Below, in pieces: positions 32,601 to 45,500 of a stretch of 64,000 bases of DNA. A model generated the notes under the pieces. The model was not told where the DNA came from and searched no databases. It was given only the letters and a program-made list of their open reading frames with translations. Each line of letters starts with the position of its first letter. The first letter of the stretch is position 1. Both the position numbers and the translations under genes were made by a program. Source of the stretch: Apoda limacodes (taxonomy: Eukaryota > Arthropoda > Insecta > Lepidoptera > Limacodidae); assembly GCA_946406115.1 (NCBI GenBank), contig OX291552.1, positions 6,821,336-6,885,335 on the forward strand, given 5' to 3'.

Positions 32601-35600
32601 TGATATCTAATGCCTTTAAACGAGCAATTCTTGTATATATAAAAATAAATAAATAAATATAAATATTTTTGGACTTTACACACAGCGCCGTCTGGCCCCA
32701 AAGTAAGCAAAGTTTGTGATATGGATAAATTCATAAAAATCATAAATCAATACAAATGGTTATCACATAAAAGTTAGTCTAGTGCGAAAAATCGAACCCA
32801 CATCCTCAGCGCAGCAGCCGACCTTACTACCAACTAGGCTGCAAGCGAGTCAAAAATATATGTATATGTATATGTATATATATAATCTGAATCTCGGAAA
32901 CGGCTTCAACGATTTTCTTGAAATTGTGTATGCGGGGGTTATATCATCAAGCTAGGTTTCATTATATTATCCAGCTAGGTTTCATTATATTATCCAGCTA
33001 GGTTTCATTATATTATCCAGCTAGGTTTCATTTCGACGAAAAAAGCTCGGTCTTTCAGGTACTTTTTATTAAACTCAATAATTCACTACTGGAATAAAAA
33101 TAATATATATTTTTTTTTTCTAAACAATATGAATGAAGATAGAATGCTTATTATAGAACATATGGGAACTGAGTAATTTGATATAATTGGGCACATATAG
33201 CACACAAGTATAGATAGTTAAAATTATGTATTTAAAAGCAAAGTATAGGTATAGTCACAAAAGTAAAGAAAAGAATTATTTGATAAAAAGACATGATAAT
33301 CATGTACACGGGAAAAAATATCCATACTAATATGATAAATGCGAAAGTAACTATGCTCTTTCTGTTTCTGTTCTTTTCTTTTTGTCTGTCTTTCTGTTAT
33401 CTCTTCATACATAACGCGCTGTACCAATTAATATGAAATTTGGCATGGAGATAGTTTGAGTCGAGAAAGGACATTGATAACATGAAAACGTAAAGAGTTT
33501 TTTTCTATAATTGAGGAGTTGCAGTTGAAAGCCTACACCGATTACCGAATTTAGGGCAAACAAAACCGCGGGCAAAAGCTAGTAATTCTAAAAATTGTAA
33601 AAGAACCACCGATTTAAAATTCACCTAACAGTACTAGTGTTTGAACTGAATAAGTCTTTAGTCCAAGTCGGTACCTGCCATGAGGTTATTAATATACAAG
33701 TCTGATAAAAGAAAGCATTTTGCCTGTTCTCATGTGCACGAGGTATAAAGAACTGTCGTTTGGGCCTAAATATACTAGAAATACTACAATAAATACAAAA
33801 CTTTAATTATTCGACCCGAAAGGCTAAAATATTTACCCAAATATATCATACGCCTGTTACCTACCTACCATCTTACCCATACTAATTTAACACTATATTA
33901 CTACTACTATATTTTCTATAATATTATAAATGCGAAAGTCTGTCTGCCTGTTTGTCTGTTACTTCTTTACACTTAAACCGCTCTACCGATTAAGATGAAA
34001 TTTAGCGTGAAGATAGTTTAAATCCCGAGAAAGGACATATGCGACTTGAAAACGTCAAGTGTAACTCGGTTTTTTTTCTATAATTGAGGAGTTGCCGTTG
34101 AAAGTCTACACCGATAACCGAATTTATGGCGGGTGGAACCGCGGATGGCATGGAGATAGTTTGAGTCCCGGGGAAGGACATAGGCTACTTGAAAACATCA
34201 AGTGAGAATCGGTATTTAAATCCAGAAATTCCGTAACAAAAAAAAAACCTAACAATGGGCTAACGTCTTTTCAGTTCGGCAGACTTCGGCACGGTGTTTG
34301 TGTGCGTGCGACGTATGCGTGTAGACTAGCTGCTAACTGCTCATAACTGATTCCATCTTTTTAGATACGATGCTAGGTGAGACAGCGTTCTTTTTGGCCG
34401 CGTCCACGAGTGCGTTCGAGCCCGCGACTAGTTGAATCTTAACGCGTATGTATATGGTACGACTGTACAAAGCTCGCACGGATCAAAACGAGCTGCTCCG
34501 AAATTGGACGAATACTTAAGTATCTGTTTTTATAATTGCATAAGTTGATAAAAAATGCTATGCAATAGCTTTACCGCGGCAGTCCTCGAGTGCCACTGTT
34601 TTTTTATTTTTTTGCTTTTGAGTAACTAAATATATTTTTTTTCTCGAACACTAAAAACATCTGTACTTGTAACAAAAATTTGATACAATCATCAACGTAA
34701 AAGGTTGTTGCACCAGTTCCAAATCAATATCAATTATTGTTTTTATGCAAAAGTTTAAGTTTTAAATCCGCTTCAATTTTACGGGACTACCTCAAGAGCA
34801 TACTCTTTCTAATAAAAGCAAAAGTTTTGAAAACGGTTTACAATTGAAGGAGAAATCGATGGACATACGAGTATATTCGTAAAATAAGAATTATTGCGGA
34901 TATCTAAAAAATATGACATCATTTTGTCTAAAACAATTTAGGTTCGGTAGTTTTTTAAAAACCCTATATTTTTTACAGATTTTTAATTAATGCCCCCTAA
35001 CCATAAAGTAGGTGAGATTGACACAAATTTTTTACCTTTGAAAGCCTATTCCATGATAATTTAGCCTACGTGTTAATTCAGGGTATAAGCTATCTCTATT
35101 CCAAATAGTCAAATCCGTTTAGTTGTCAAGGTGTGAAGAAGTAACAAAAATACAAACTCACAAACTTTCTCATATACGATATAGTAGAGTAATGTCGTCT
35201 GATGATTGAATCAACAAAATTTTATTCTAAAGCTTAAAAATCTTAAATATTTCTTCTTGGGTTAGAGACAAACAAAACTGATGAAAAATTAGACATAGTA
35301 AAGAATAGCATAAGATAGATATTGTTGGTTGTAGAGTTAAGGTATTTACGCACTGCACTCGATCCGAAAAAGCAGCAGTATGTACTATTTATTCTGTGCA
35401 GTGGCTCCGAAATGATCACATAGGATAATTTAGTTGTATAAATTGAATAGAACGAACGCTTGGGTTCTGGAATGAGCTCCCTGCTCAGTCTAAGGACTAC
35501 AGTATGGGGTTCATCAATAAAGAAGTTATTCGATTTTTGAAGGGTTGGAACGCGCGAGTGATGCCCTAGGTGTTGCAAGCGTCCATAGGCTCCGGCGACC

Positions 35601-38600
35601 GCTTACCATCAGGCGGTCTGCAAGCTTATTTTCCACCTTAGTGGTTTAAAAATGCGCTGAGAAGTATATAATGTATTTGTTATTTCTCAACTTGCTTTGT
35701 TATTATATTACAATTGTATAATTAGGTTTGTAAATTTGATTCAAGTGTTCTGAGATGTCCGTTTTGGACAATTGATTATGATCGAGCTTGTTTGCGTTCC
35801 ATGTTATTAAATTTTCATTATTATATTGTATTGTTCTGAAATATTGCTTCCTTATTTTCCGTTGTACCTACATTTGGCAACATTTACCTACTTAATCATA
35901 TTGACGCAAAGAATTCACGTTGTTTAAAGATCATTTGTCGATTTATTTACTAACATATTTATACATACTAACTCTATACTCCATTAATATAAAAAAACCG
36001 GCCAAGTGCGACTCTGACTCGCGCACCAAGGGTTCCGTACAAACTTATTATATGTAGATATTAGTTCTTCCGTCATGAGATCAAGTTCACAGGTTTTTGC
36101 CATAATTATCAGTTTTTGGATTTCTTACCATATTTGTAATGTAACATCTTGCTTCTTGCCAAATTTCATGATTCTAGGTCAACGGGAAGTTCCTAATAGG
36201 ATTTAATTTATTTGTGTCACAATATGCGACAAAAAATACCGTATTTTGGGCATATTCTTTTATTGCGTTAACCTAGAAGCTTGGTTTTCGTACAACCGTA
36301 TGTGACCTTAGACTAAAGTATTTGATAAAAATTTCAAGTCACGCGTTCTTGAGTAAAAGAGCATTGACAGACAGACAGTCAAATTTTTTTTTAATGTGTT
36401 ACAACTAGAAATCAACGAATTTCGCTATATTTGTGATACCTGGCATCTCGCAAATTTCATGATTCCTGGACAATAGTAAGTAACCCATAGGTTTTGATTT
36501 ATTTGTAAATGCCAAAATATGTGACAAAAATGGCCGTATTTCGACCTACATTTTACATTGCGTGGACTTTTAAGCTTGATATTTTTACGGCTGCAAGGGA
36601 CCGTAGACTTTAGTATTTGATATTAAATGCGGTACTCGTACTTAAATACTGCTATTAATTAAGGTATTATATTATTAATAATGATGTTATCATTTCATAC
36701 ATACATTCTTACATTTACTAAATTTTATACCTATAATCAATGGTATTTGTACAAAATTTGAACAAAAAAAAGCACAATGCCAACCCTCACCATGGGATGG
36801 ACTCGAAAAAAATATATCCCCGATTTACGTATTTGTTTTTTTCACGATTTCATTAAACCATTTTTTGGCGTGATTAATAAGTGCAGCATTCTATTATTAA
36901 GCTTCTCTTAGCTAAGTTGTGGATAAACGAACGGACATGGAAAAACTTTAAGGGATTTATAACGAAACCCCAAAAACACATAAAAAGAAAATTTTATCTA
37001 TCTAGTTGTGATTTATCCAAATTATTGTATGATTCTTTAAACAATATACTTAATGGACAGAATAAATTCTTGAACATAATAAATATGCATGCAAAATGGC
37101 CTCAACTGGTTAAAGGCCAATGACTTTAGTTGTGCAACAACAAGGCCAAGGTTTAAATAATATCACTTGATGTCGTATAATAAATAAGTGTCATTGACTA
37201 CTCACATGGATGAATAATTAAATTAATTCATCCCTGCTCCTAATAATGCTAAACTATCCTTGACTTACTAAATATTTTTTTTAAGTTATTAATTAATATG
37301 GACTTTAAAAAACATTGACAGTTAAAAGGTATAAGCAATTTATGTTTATACTAGCTTTTGTCCACAGCTCCCACCAAGTTGAATTCAGTTATGAGTACAG
37401 TTTTCAGCCGAAAACGAACCCGGAGCCTATTGTTCGGCTCAGTTTCAGCCGAAAATTAGAATGTTTTATTATACTTAAACTTAAATATTAGAATATTAAC
37501 TGAAAAGTATCGACACCAAAAAAAACTGTAAGTATGTACAGGCATGCAATTCTTCATCTAGTAATTACATGTAAAGTAAACTAAATTTAAATTGAAGTTT
37601 TGAAGTAAAATAAACAAAAAAATTACATTTTATTGATAAAAAACCGGCCAAGTGCGTGTCTGGCGTCGTTGTGAAAAGTTCTTTTTTACAGATACGAGGT
37701 ATGTGATAAGTGATTTTATAGAAAAATAAATAAACAATCTATTTATTATGTTAGGTTGTTTCAAAGAAAATAGTCGAAAGTTAGAGGAGTTAAGACGTGT
37801 GATAGGATAGAGTGCCAGTTCTATAGTAGTAGTGACATAGTAATATATTACGTTTAATATAGCTTATTATATTATTGAGAAATATAGGTAGGATACTGCT
37901 CAAAAATATACAATGGGTAAGACATTTCTTGTGACATATTTAAGTGTTAAGCGCGAATTGTGTGTTAAGAACATTGGTACCCTACAATTAAATATGACGT
38001 ACGAGTCGTAAATATGGGATTTTTATTCTATGACAGATTGAGATGTCAAATATACAACGTCAAAAAAGTAAATAGCTGTTTTCACTTCTGCCGGCACTCC
38101 CGGAGTGCAACCCGTTTTTTTTAAACGGGCCAAGTAAATAAACGACGATTTTCAGATAAATCTAGAAGGTATAGAAGTAATTATGAAAATTTTAGTAGAT
38201 TTGTTTTAATTTTAGATAAACTATTTATATACGTTTCCATTATTCTAAACACTGAACAACGAATTACAAACAATATTGAATGGCCCCATTTCTACCGAGT
38301 TTTTACTAAGTAACAGTATAAAAATATTTACAATCGACTACAGTCACATTGCTGTTGTTTGATAGAGATTACGCGTCATTTATAAAGTTCAGCCTACTAA
38401 TCGCTTGGCAAATACTTTGCGACCCGCAATGTACATTTAACCGCAACTGCGTGAAAGCAGCCGGTCTCAAATAGACTGTTACATGCTCAGGGCCTTATTA
38501 AGGAAGCAGATACCGGAAACCCGCTGAATTCGGAAACGTTATTAAACATTCCAAGGGTTTCTGGAGAAATAACAATGAATATAAAATTTGTCAAACCTTG

Positions 38601-41600
38601 GTTTTATCTTTTCAATGAATCATACAAAATGTAATTAATGTTTTATTCAGTTAAACAAACCTGATTTAAGCCTTCGTTTTTTTGTAACGCTTACCTCATT
38701 AATTGGTACTTTTTCAGAGGTAAGATTTTCTGTAACCTGATTACATTACAGGCTGGTAGTGGGGCGTTAATTATTTAAAGATTTATGACAATTACTTACA
38801 GGCTGTTAGTGGGGCAAATAAAGAAAGATCTACAGATAATGCCTGAGAATAGTGGGTGTTGGCGAGTTTGCTTTAAAACTAAACAACGTAAACAAAAAAT
38901 AAAACAAAAACTTCAGTAGACTTAAACGTAATAAATGTAACCGACAAACGAACATCTACACTATATTATATAATATAATAATAATAATAAGAGTAAGAGT
39001 AATTATAAGAGTCTCGACCAACACCTTAAGAAACTCTCGCTAGATGGCTAAGTCAAGGGTCAGTTACAGAAGGCGGTACTCCTGGACACTGCGCCGATAG
39101 CTAGGAGGTTTCTCTCTCTGTCGCCCTAACCACCGGTAGCTTACGCCCCGCCCCGCTGCCGGCGGTACCCTAGGTTAGGTTTTTTTTATAATGCGTTTAA
39201 ATTTTGTATTTTTATTTTACTTTTATATTCATTATATAAAGAACCTAAGTTAAAATATAAATTAAATAAAGATAACAATAATATTATACAGAGGAATTCT
39301 TTTTCTGGGTCGGCGGGAAGAAATCTTTGGCAGAGATACGTACGCCCTTAGTACTATTTTTTTAGAATTATAATTTCTTGTAATGTTTGTTTAAAGGATT
39401 AAACATTAAAGGATTAAACTAAAATAAATAAAAGATTTGTATTTTTGTATGTTTGTAACGAATAAACTAAAAAATTACTGGACCACTTTCAAAAATCTTT
39501 CAAGATTAGAATGCTACATTATCCCTTAGCAACATAGGGTATATTTATTACTAGGAAAAATTAGGTGTAAAAAAATTTGCTATTAAATGTCTTTCATGAT
39601 GATAGAACAAAAAAATTATCTACTATATTAAAGAACATATCAATATCTATAAAGAACTTCGCGATGACATATGTCCAACTATTATATTTATGTCACTATA
39701 ACTACTTTTTTACATTTAAATAGTTGATAGAAATGCCGACCAAAATTAGACCATGTTATTATTAATCCTAATATAAATAAACTCGTATTCAAGACTGTTT
39801 CAATACCTGTAGATTACTTTTTGAATTATTCAAATAGGACATTCCATTTAAAAGGTATTTCGAATTTAAAAATATCAATCTAAACAAAATACTAATAGAA
39901 AATAAAAAGTAAAAAAATATTTTTTTAAAAACTTGCTTTTCTTAAAACATTATATTCATATAAAAATTCAGTCTAACCAAAAATTGTACTTAAAAGTAAA
40001 AAATAAATTTTCAAAATGAATATAATTTTTTTTATATCCACGACGACTGCAAGAAAAGCAATTCCTGTGTAGCGCACGAATATTTGACGTGCTAGAGTTT
40101 TAGTGGATGTTAATTGAGAGTTTATCAAGTGATTGTATGTAAGTACGTACGCCTTGCTTTTCTTGCAGTCGTATGTGGATATTAAGTAACTGTGGAATAT
40201 TGTATTGTCATCCAAGCTTAGTAAGTATGCAAGGAACGAAGTATGTTTAATTAAGCTTGCAAGATTCCACCACAAGATGGAAGGAAAAAAAAGGAAGCGT
40301 TGTGAGTTAAATAAAAGCAAGTAAAAAATATTCGTAAATGCCATCACGCCGCGCGTCGTAATCGGCTCATACGCCCTGTCGGCTCCCTGCTCGCTCCCTG
40401 CTCGCTCCCTGCTCGCTCCCTGCTCGCTTCCTGCGCAGCGGGCGCAACTGACAATAAATATTTTGACTTTTTTTGGGAAAATAACTTTGAGAATAAATAG
40501 GTTTATAAATAAAAATATAAATTGTGATTTGAAAAAAGAAACTACTTATGCCATGCATTAAAATGTATTTACTCTACGTTTATTCCAAATAGTTAAAAAA
40601 TAAACGTCCACCTGTGCGAAGCCGGGACGGGCCGCTAGTGTTGTTATATACGTGGTGTTACATTATGGTTTAATTTTATATAATATTCAGCTCATAACAA
40701 TAATTCAGTAAGCTATTATTTGTAACAAAAAACGGGTTGCACTCCGGTAGTGCCGGCAAAAATGAAAACTTACTAGCTATTTACTTCCCATCACTTCGTA
40801 TACATATTTATATATATATAAATAATAATGTTTGTTTATTTTCTTTTTTGACGTAGTATATTTGACATTTCAATCTGTAATAGAATTAAAATCGCATATC
40901 CAACCTCCCTGTACTACTCATAATCGCCATATACAAAAAATAAAAACTAACCTAATGTAAATAAAGGTCACGTGTCCTAACGCGAGTGACATCTTACGAA
41001 TTTTCGATCAGGACACGTGACCTGACGCGAGTTTAACATTTTTCCCCATCACAAAAACAACGCCGCTAAAGAAGTTTTCACTTCAGTATGTTATAAGGTG
41101 TTTCTTCGACAGCTATTGAATTTTGCCGTCGCGGATTTGTGAAGATATAATATTGGTGTGTATTAAACCACCCTGCCTTCTGGTAAACTTCTGGTGTCTT
41201 TATTGAATGACCTTGACCTACATTCATGACCTTGTCACGTTGAATAAAGACAATCTATATAATATTGACACGTTGTACGATGTGGATGTGGATGCTTGTT
41301 ACCTTCTAAAAGACCCTTTAAAATATGATCACTAATGTGATCAAGATAATCATCACCATGGCACAATAAGATACTACGTTAGGTAAAGCACTCTCGCAAA
41401 AACATTGCAATAACATGGCTTGGCTCTCAATGTTATGCATTTGGGGGCCATTAGTTTTGTGAGGCGATTTTTCGACACCCCTTTCGTGAGATTTGGCTCG
41501 ATTTGGCAAAGGTATAGCTGTTGACGAGTATAACTGCGAAAATAACCGAAATTCGTGGAGCTATAGCTGTTTATAACTGCGAAAATAACTGAAAGTTGCA

Positions 41601-42504
41601 TATGCAGAGCTGGTAATAACTGCAAAAACACTGAAACTTGCATAATATGTAGAGCTGTTTATAACTACAGAAATCAGCAAAATTTGCATGGGTCGGGCTA
41701 TTTGAAACTGCGAAAGTCGTCAAAGTTTGCATAGGTAGAACTGCTTATTTATAACTGCGAAAATCACCGAAACCTGCATAGGTAAAAGTGTGTGTTTACA
41801 TAGCTGACTAACATACATTATTGTAAATGTAAATCATCATAAATTGACCGTTGTTTAGCTAAAAAAAAATAAAGCCCAAAGTATTGTGACGTTCTATTAA
41901 AATCATTACTACCTAAAGGTCAAATTATTACAAAGGCAATTAAACCAGCTTGTCTGTTTATTAATCATAAAATCTAAGACCTACTCAGAACGCTTGCACG
42001 TAAACTTTACTGCAGTAATTGGTTATAAAATTATTGTCTTTTTATGATGGGATTCAAGTAAAATTTGCCGATGAAATAACAATCGGTAGGTAAATTATAA
42101 AGTTTGCAATAGGTTGGTATAGATGTTGTCTTGTAAAGGTTTTATTTAAAATACAGTTTTAAATAACATGCCGGTCCCAGCAAACGTTGTTTGGCTATAG
42201 TTATATATATACTACCTGGAGGACCGAGCGTTGCTCGTTTTTTTTAAACAACGCCATCTATTGTCAAGTAGCTTAAGCATTACTTAATAACGCCATCTAT
42301 TGTCAAATAGCTTTAATGTTGCTTATTACTACTCGCCAATAGATGTCAGGAAGAGTCATATTTTTCAGTTTATCACTGCTTAAAAACATGGATAAAACGA
42401 CGTTTTCTAAAAATGAAACCTAGCTAGATAGATTTATCGTCCCCGAAACCCCCTGCATACTAAATTTCATGAAAATCTTTGGAGCCGGTTCCGAGATTCA
42501 GATT

Positions 42505-42545
<41 letters not shown>

Positions 42546-45500
42546 TACAAGAATTGTTCGTTTAAAGGTATTCGATTCTGAATTTTCCGAGATAAAAAGT
42601 ACTCTATGTCCACCTCCGTCTCTTCAACTACCACCGCACCGAATTTCAGTTCAGTTGCGGAGCTCAACGAAGCATCGTAAAAGGTGGAAAAATAAACAAG
42701 CAATCCAATTTCACATTTATAATATTACTAGATTTTTCCAGCGGCTCCGCCTGCCCTAAATTTGGTTATTGGCGTGGAACTCTTTAATTAACTCCTTAAT
42801 TTACAATAATCAATTTTGCTATAGCAAGCTACAGTCCGTTTCAGCTCACCTAGGTTAGGTTAGGTTAGGTTATTCCCGCGGGAACATTTGAATTTTCGGG
42901 ATTCCTATTCCAAGACCTAACCTATATGTGTGCCAAGTTTAATCCCTAACTGTTCAGTGGTTAAAGCGTAATTGAGTAACAAACATTCAAACTTTTAAAT
43001 TTATAATACTAGATTTGCCAGCGGCTCCGCGCGCCCTCGATTATCGGCGTGAAACTTTTTAATTATACTTATGAAGTAAGCTGTTGCTATAGTTCGTTTA
43101 AGCTTAGTTATAGTTGTTTCCGCTTGAATTTTTCTGAATAAAAAGTAGCCTATGTCATATTCATGTTTCATCCCGATCCGTTCAGTAGTTAAAGCGTGAT
43201 TGAGTAACAAATATCCAAACTTTCACATTTATAATATTAAGTAGGATAACGACGTAGTTTTTAGGGTTCCTTACCTGAAAAGAACCCTATTACTAAGACT
43301 TCGCTGTACGTCCGTCCGTCTGTCACCAGGCTGTATCTCTTGATGAGACAGTGAGACAGTTGAAATTTTCACAGAAGCTGTATTTCTGTTGCTGCTATAA
43401 CAACAAATACTAAAAAAAAAGGATTAAATAAATATATAAGGGGGCTCCCATACAACAAACGTGATTTTTTTGCTTGATTTTACTTAATACTGATTACGGC
43501 AACAGGTCGACGCTTAAAATATTTACAGAATATTTAGTTTTATAGTCTCTCATACAATAAACGTGTTTTTTTGCCTTTTTTTATAGATAATGGTACGGAA
43601 CCCTTCTTGCGCGAGTCCGACTCGAACTTGACCATTTTTTTTGAACTATTAATGATTCCTCTATCTGTGGGATTATGTCATACTCGTCAGGTGTATGGGT
43701 AGGTACACAACGGTGTCATTTCGTGATTTTTTCGATTTGTAAATGTAATGTGATTAGATGATAACTAAAGTTACCTACCTACATATTTTTGAACGTTTTA
43801 ATCAATAAAAAAAAGGGATAAAAATTGTTATTTGACCCTAAGGTTAAAACTGAATTGACGTGTTTTACTGTTTTTGAAAAATCATCCCCTAGGTCCTAGG
43901 GGCACCTAGGGCCTTGGTGATCCCCAAAACAGGGGATGAAACTTTGTAAAAGAATTCTGATATTTTTGTAGGTTAAACCATAAACTGTAAAATTTGTAAT
44001 TTTTTTCCAAACGTCCTCCGCGTGGATGAGTCACGAGCAAATACTAAACTAGCTAGCGTTTTACAATGATTCTATTGCTGACTCTACTTTTGAGAAAAGG
44101 TCGAGAAGCCACGGTCATTGCCATTCCTACTTTTCCCTTTTTCACCATACGCCCTACTGGCAGGGGTACAGTCCTCTCCTTGAACAAGGAAGCTAAGGCC
44201 GTAGTCCAACACGCTGCCCAGTGCGAGTTGGCGGACGTTGTCGAGCTGGTGGCCACTCGGCCTCTGACTTGGCTTAACAACTGCTATCATATGACAAACA
44301 GGTACTATAGATGGTTTAATGTGCCCAAAATATGCCAATAGGAGGCCACAAAGTCAATCCTTCCTATTTTTTGGTTTGATAGAATTTAATTTTTTTTTTG
44401 TTTAATTTCAGCTTTACCCAAATCTTCTTTTGATGAGAGAAATAAGGACCACTGGAGCTTACAAGGTCAGATGACACTAAGAGCTAAGGTAAAATATTAC
44501 TCATAGACTTGTAACTTTGTGATTTGTGTTATGGACTGCGCAATAGCCTCACGAAATTGACCATACTTGAGAAAGAAACAAAGCCTATCAAAGTCTATCA
44601 CGTCCGCCATTATGTTTGTAAATGTTTATTTAAACAAGTTAGAAAGAGACAAGAGACGCCACAGGTTCGCTTCGTCTTAGTCACACTTTTGCAAGCATTT
44701 TTTTTCGTAGCTGACTGTAAATGCACTGTACGAACTGTTTGTCTATCAAATTACTATAGATAAAATAATTAGTACCTGGCAGACCGAGCATTACTCGTTT
44801 TTTTAACAACGCTGCCTATTGTCAAGTAGCTTTAGTGTTGCTTGACAATGCCATCTATTGTCAAGTGGTAAAAATAATAGTATTACTACTCGCCAATAGA
44901 TGTCAGGAAGAGTCATATGTTTCAGTTTATCGTGGCCTGGAAACACGGATGTAACGACGTTTTCTAAAAATAAAACCTAGCTGGATTGATTTATTCGGGC
45001 CGTTTCTTTCAATTCAATATAATATAACAATATAAAATATTCAATATTCAATATAATAAGAATTCCTTTAAAGGTATAAGATAAAATGTAGAAGTTTAAC
45101 AGCTATTATTATAGACTGTATACTTTTATTATGAGTAAAACAATAAAAAGAGAGATGGAGAGAGAGAGGGAGAGAGAGAGGCAACAAGATAAAAAATTAA
45201 AATAAAAGGTAAAATCCAAAAATAGCAATATGAAATAATCACAAAGTAAAAGGTGCGTTGCAGGTTTATATATCGTCCGTAGAGTGGTTGACCTAAAATT
45301 TATTTTGAACAAACTGTTACTTTGTAAGCAGATATCTATTGAAATAATAAGTTTCTGCACTCATTGTTTCAAAACATAGTTTAGTCGAGATAGATAAATA
45401 GCATAGTTAAAGTAAAAAATCGGCCAAGTACGAGTGTGGCTCGCACACCGAGGGTTTCGTACACACTTATTTTATGTAGATAGTTAGTTCTTCCATTATG

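Larger units (their letters stand above)
32616..33063 (-). repeat. GACCGAGC-family repeat interrupted by a SINE
   Basis: In minus orientation, the right part (32855-33063) has the agctaggtttcatt and cgaccgagc-like ends, and the left part (32616-32660) has the AT-rich tail end with taaacgagcaattcttgtat. A SINE (32664-32852) lies between them. Confidence 0.65.

Noticed and set aside
42850..42871. Interstitial telomere or chromosome-fusion site
   Set aside because: Only four TTAGG units, inside a Helitron copy; too short to indicate a former chromosome end.
44066..44341. Signal-peptide-like frame (MILLLTLLL) as an alternative first exon of the phosphatase
   Set aside because: It has no suitable donor in the required phase 1, and most of it is a dispersed repeat also seen at 1-92.
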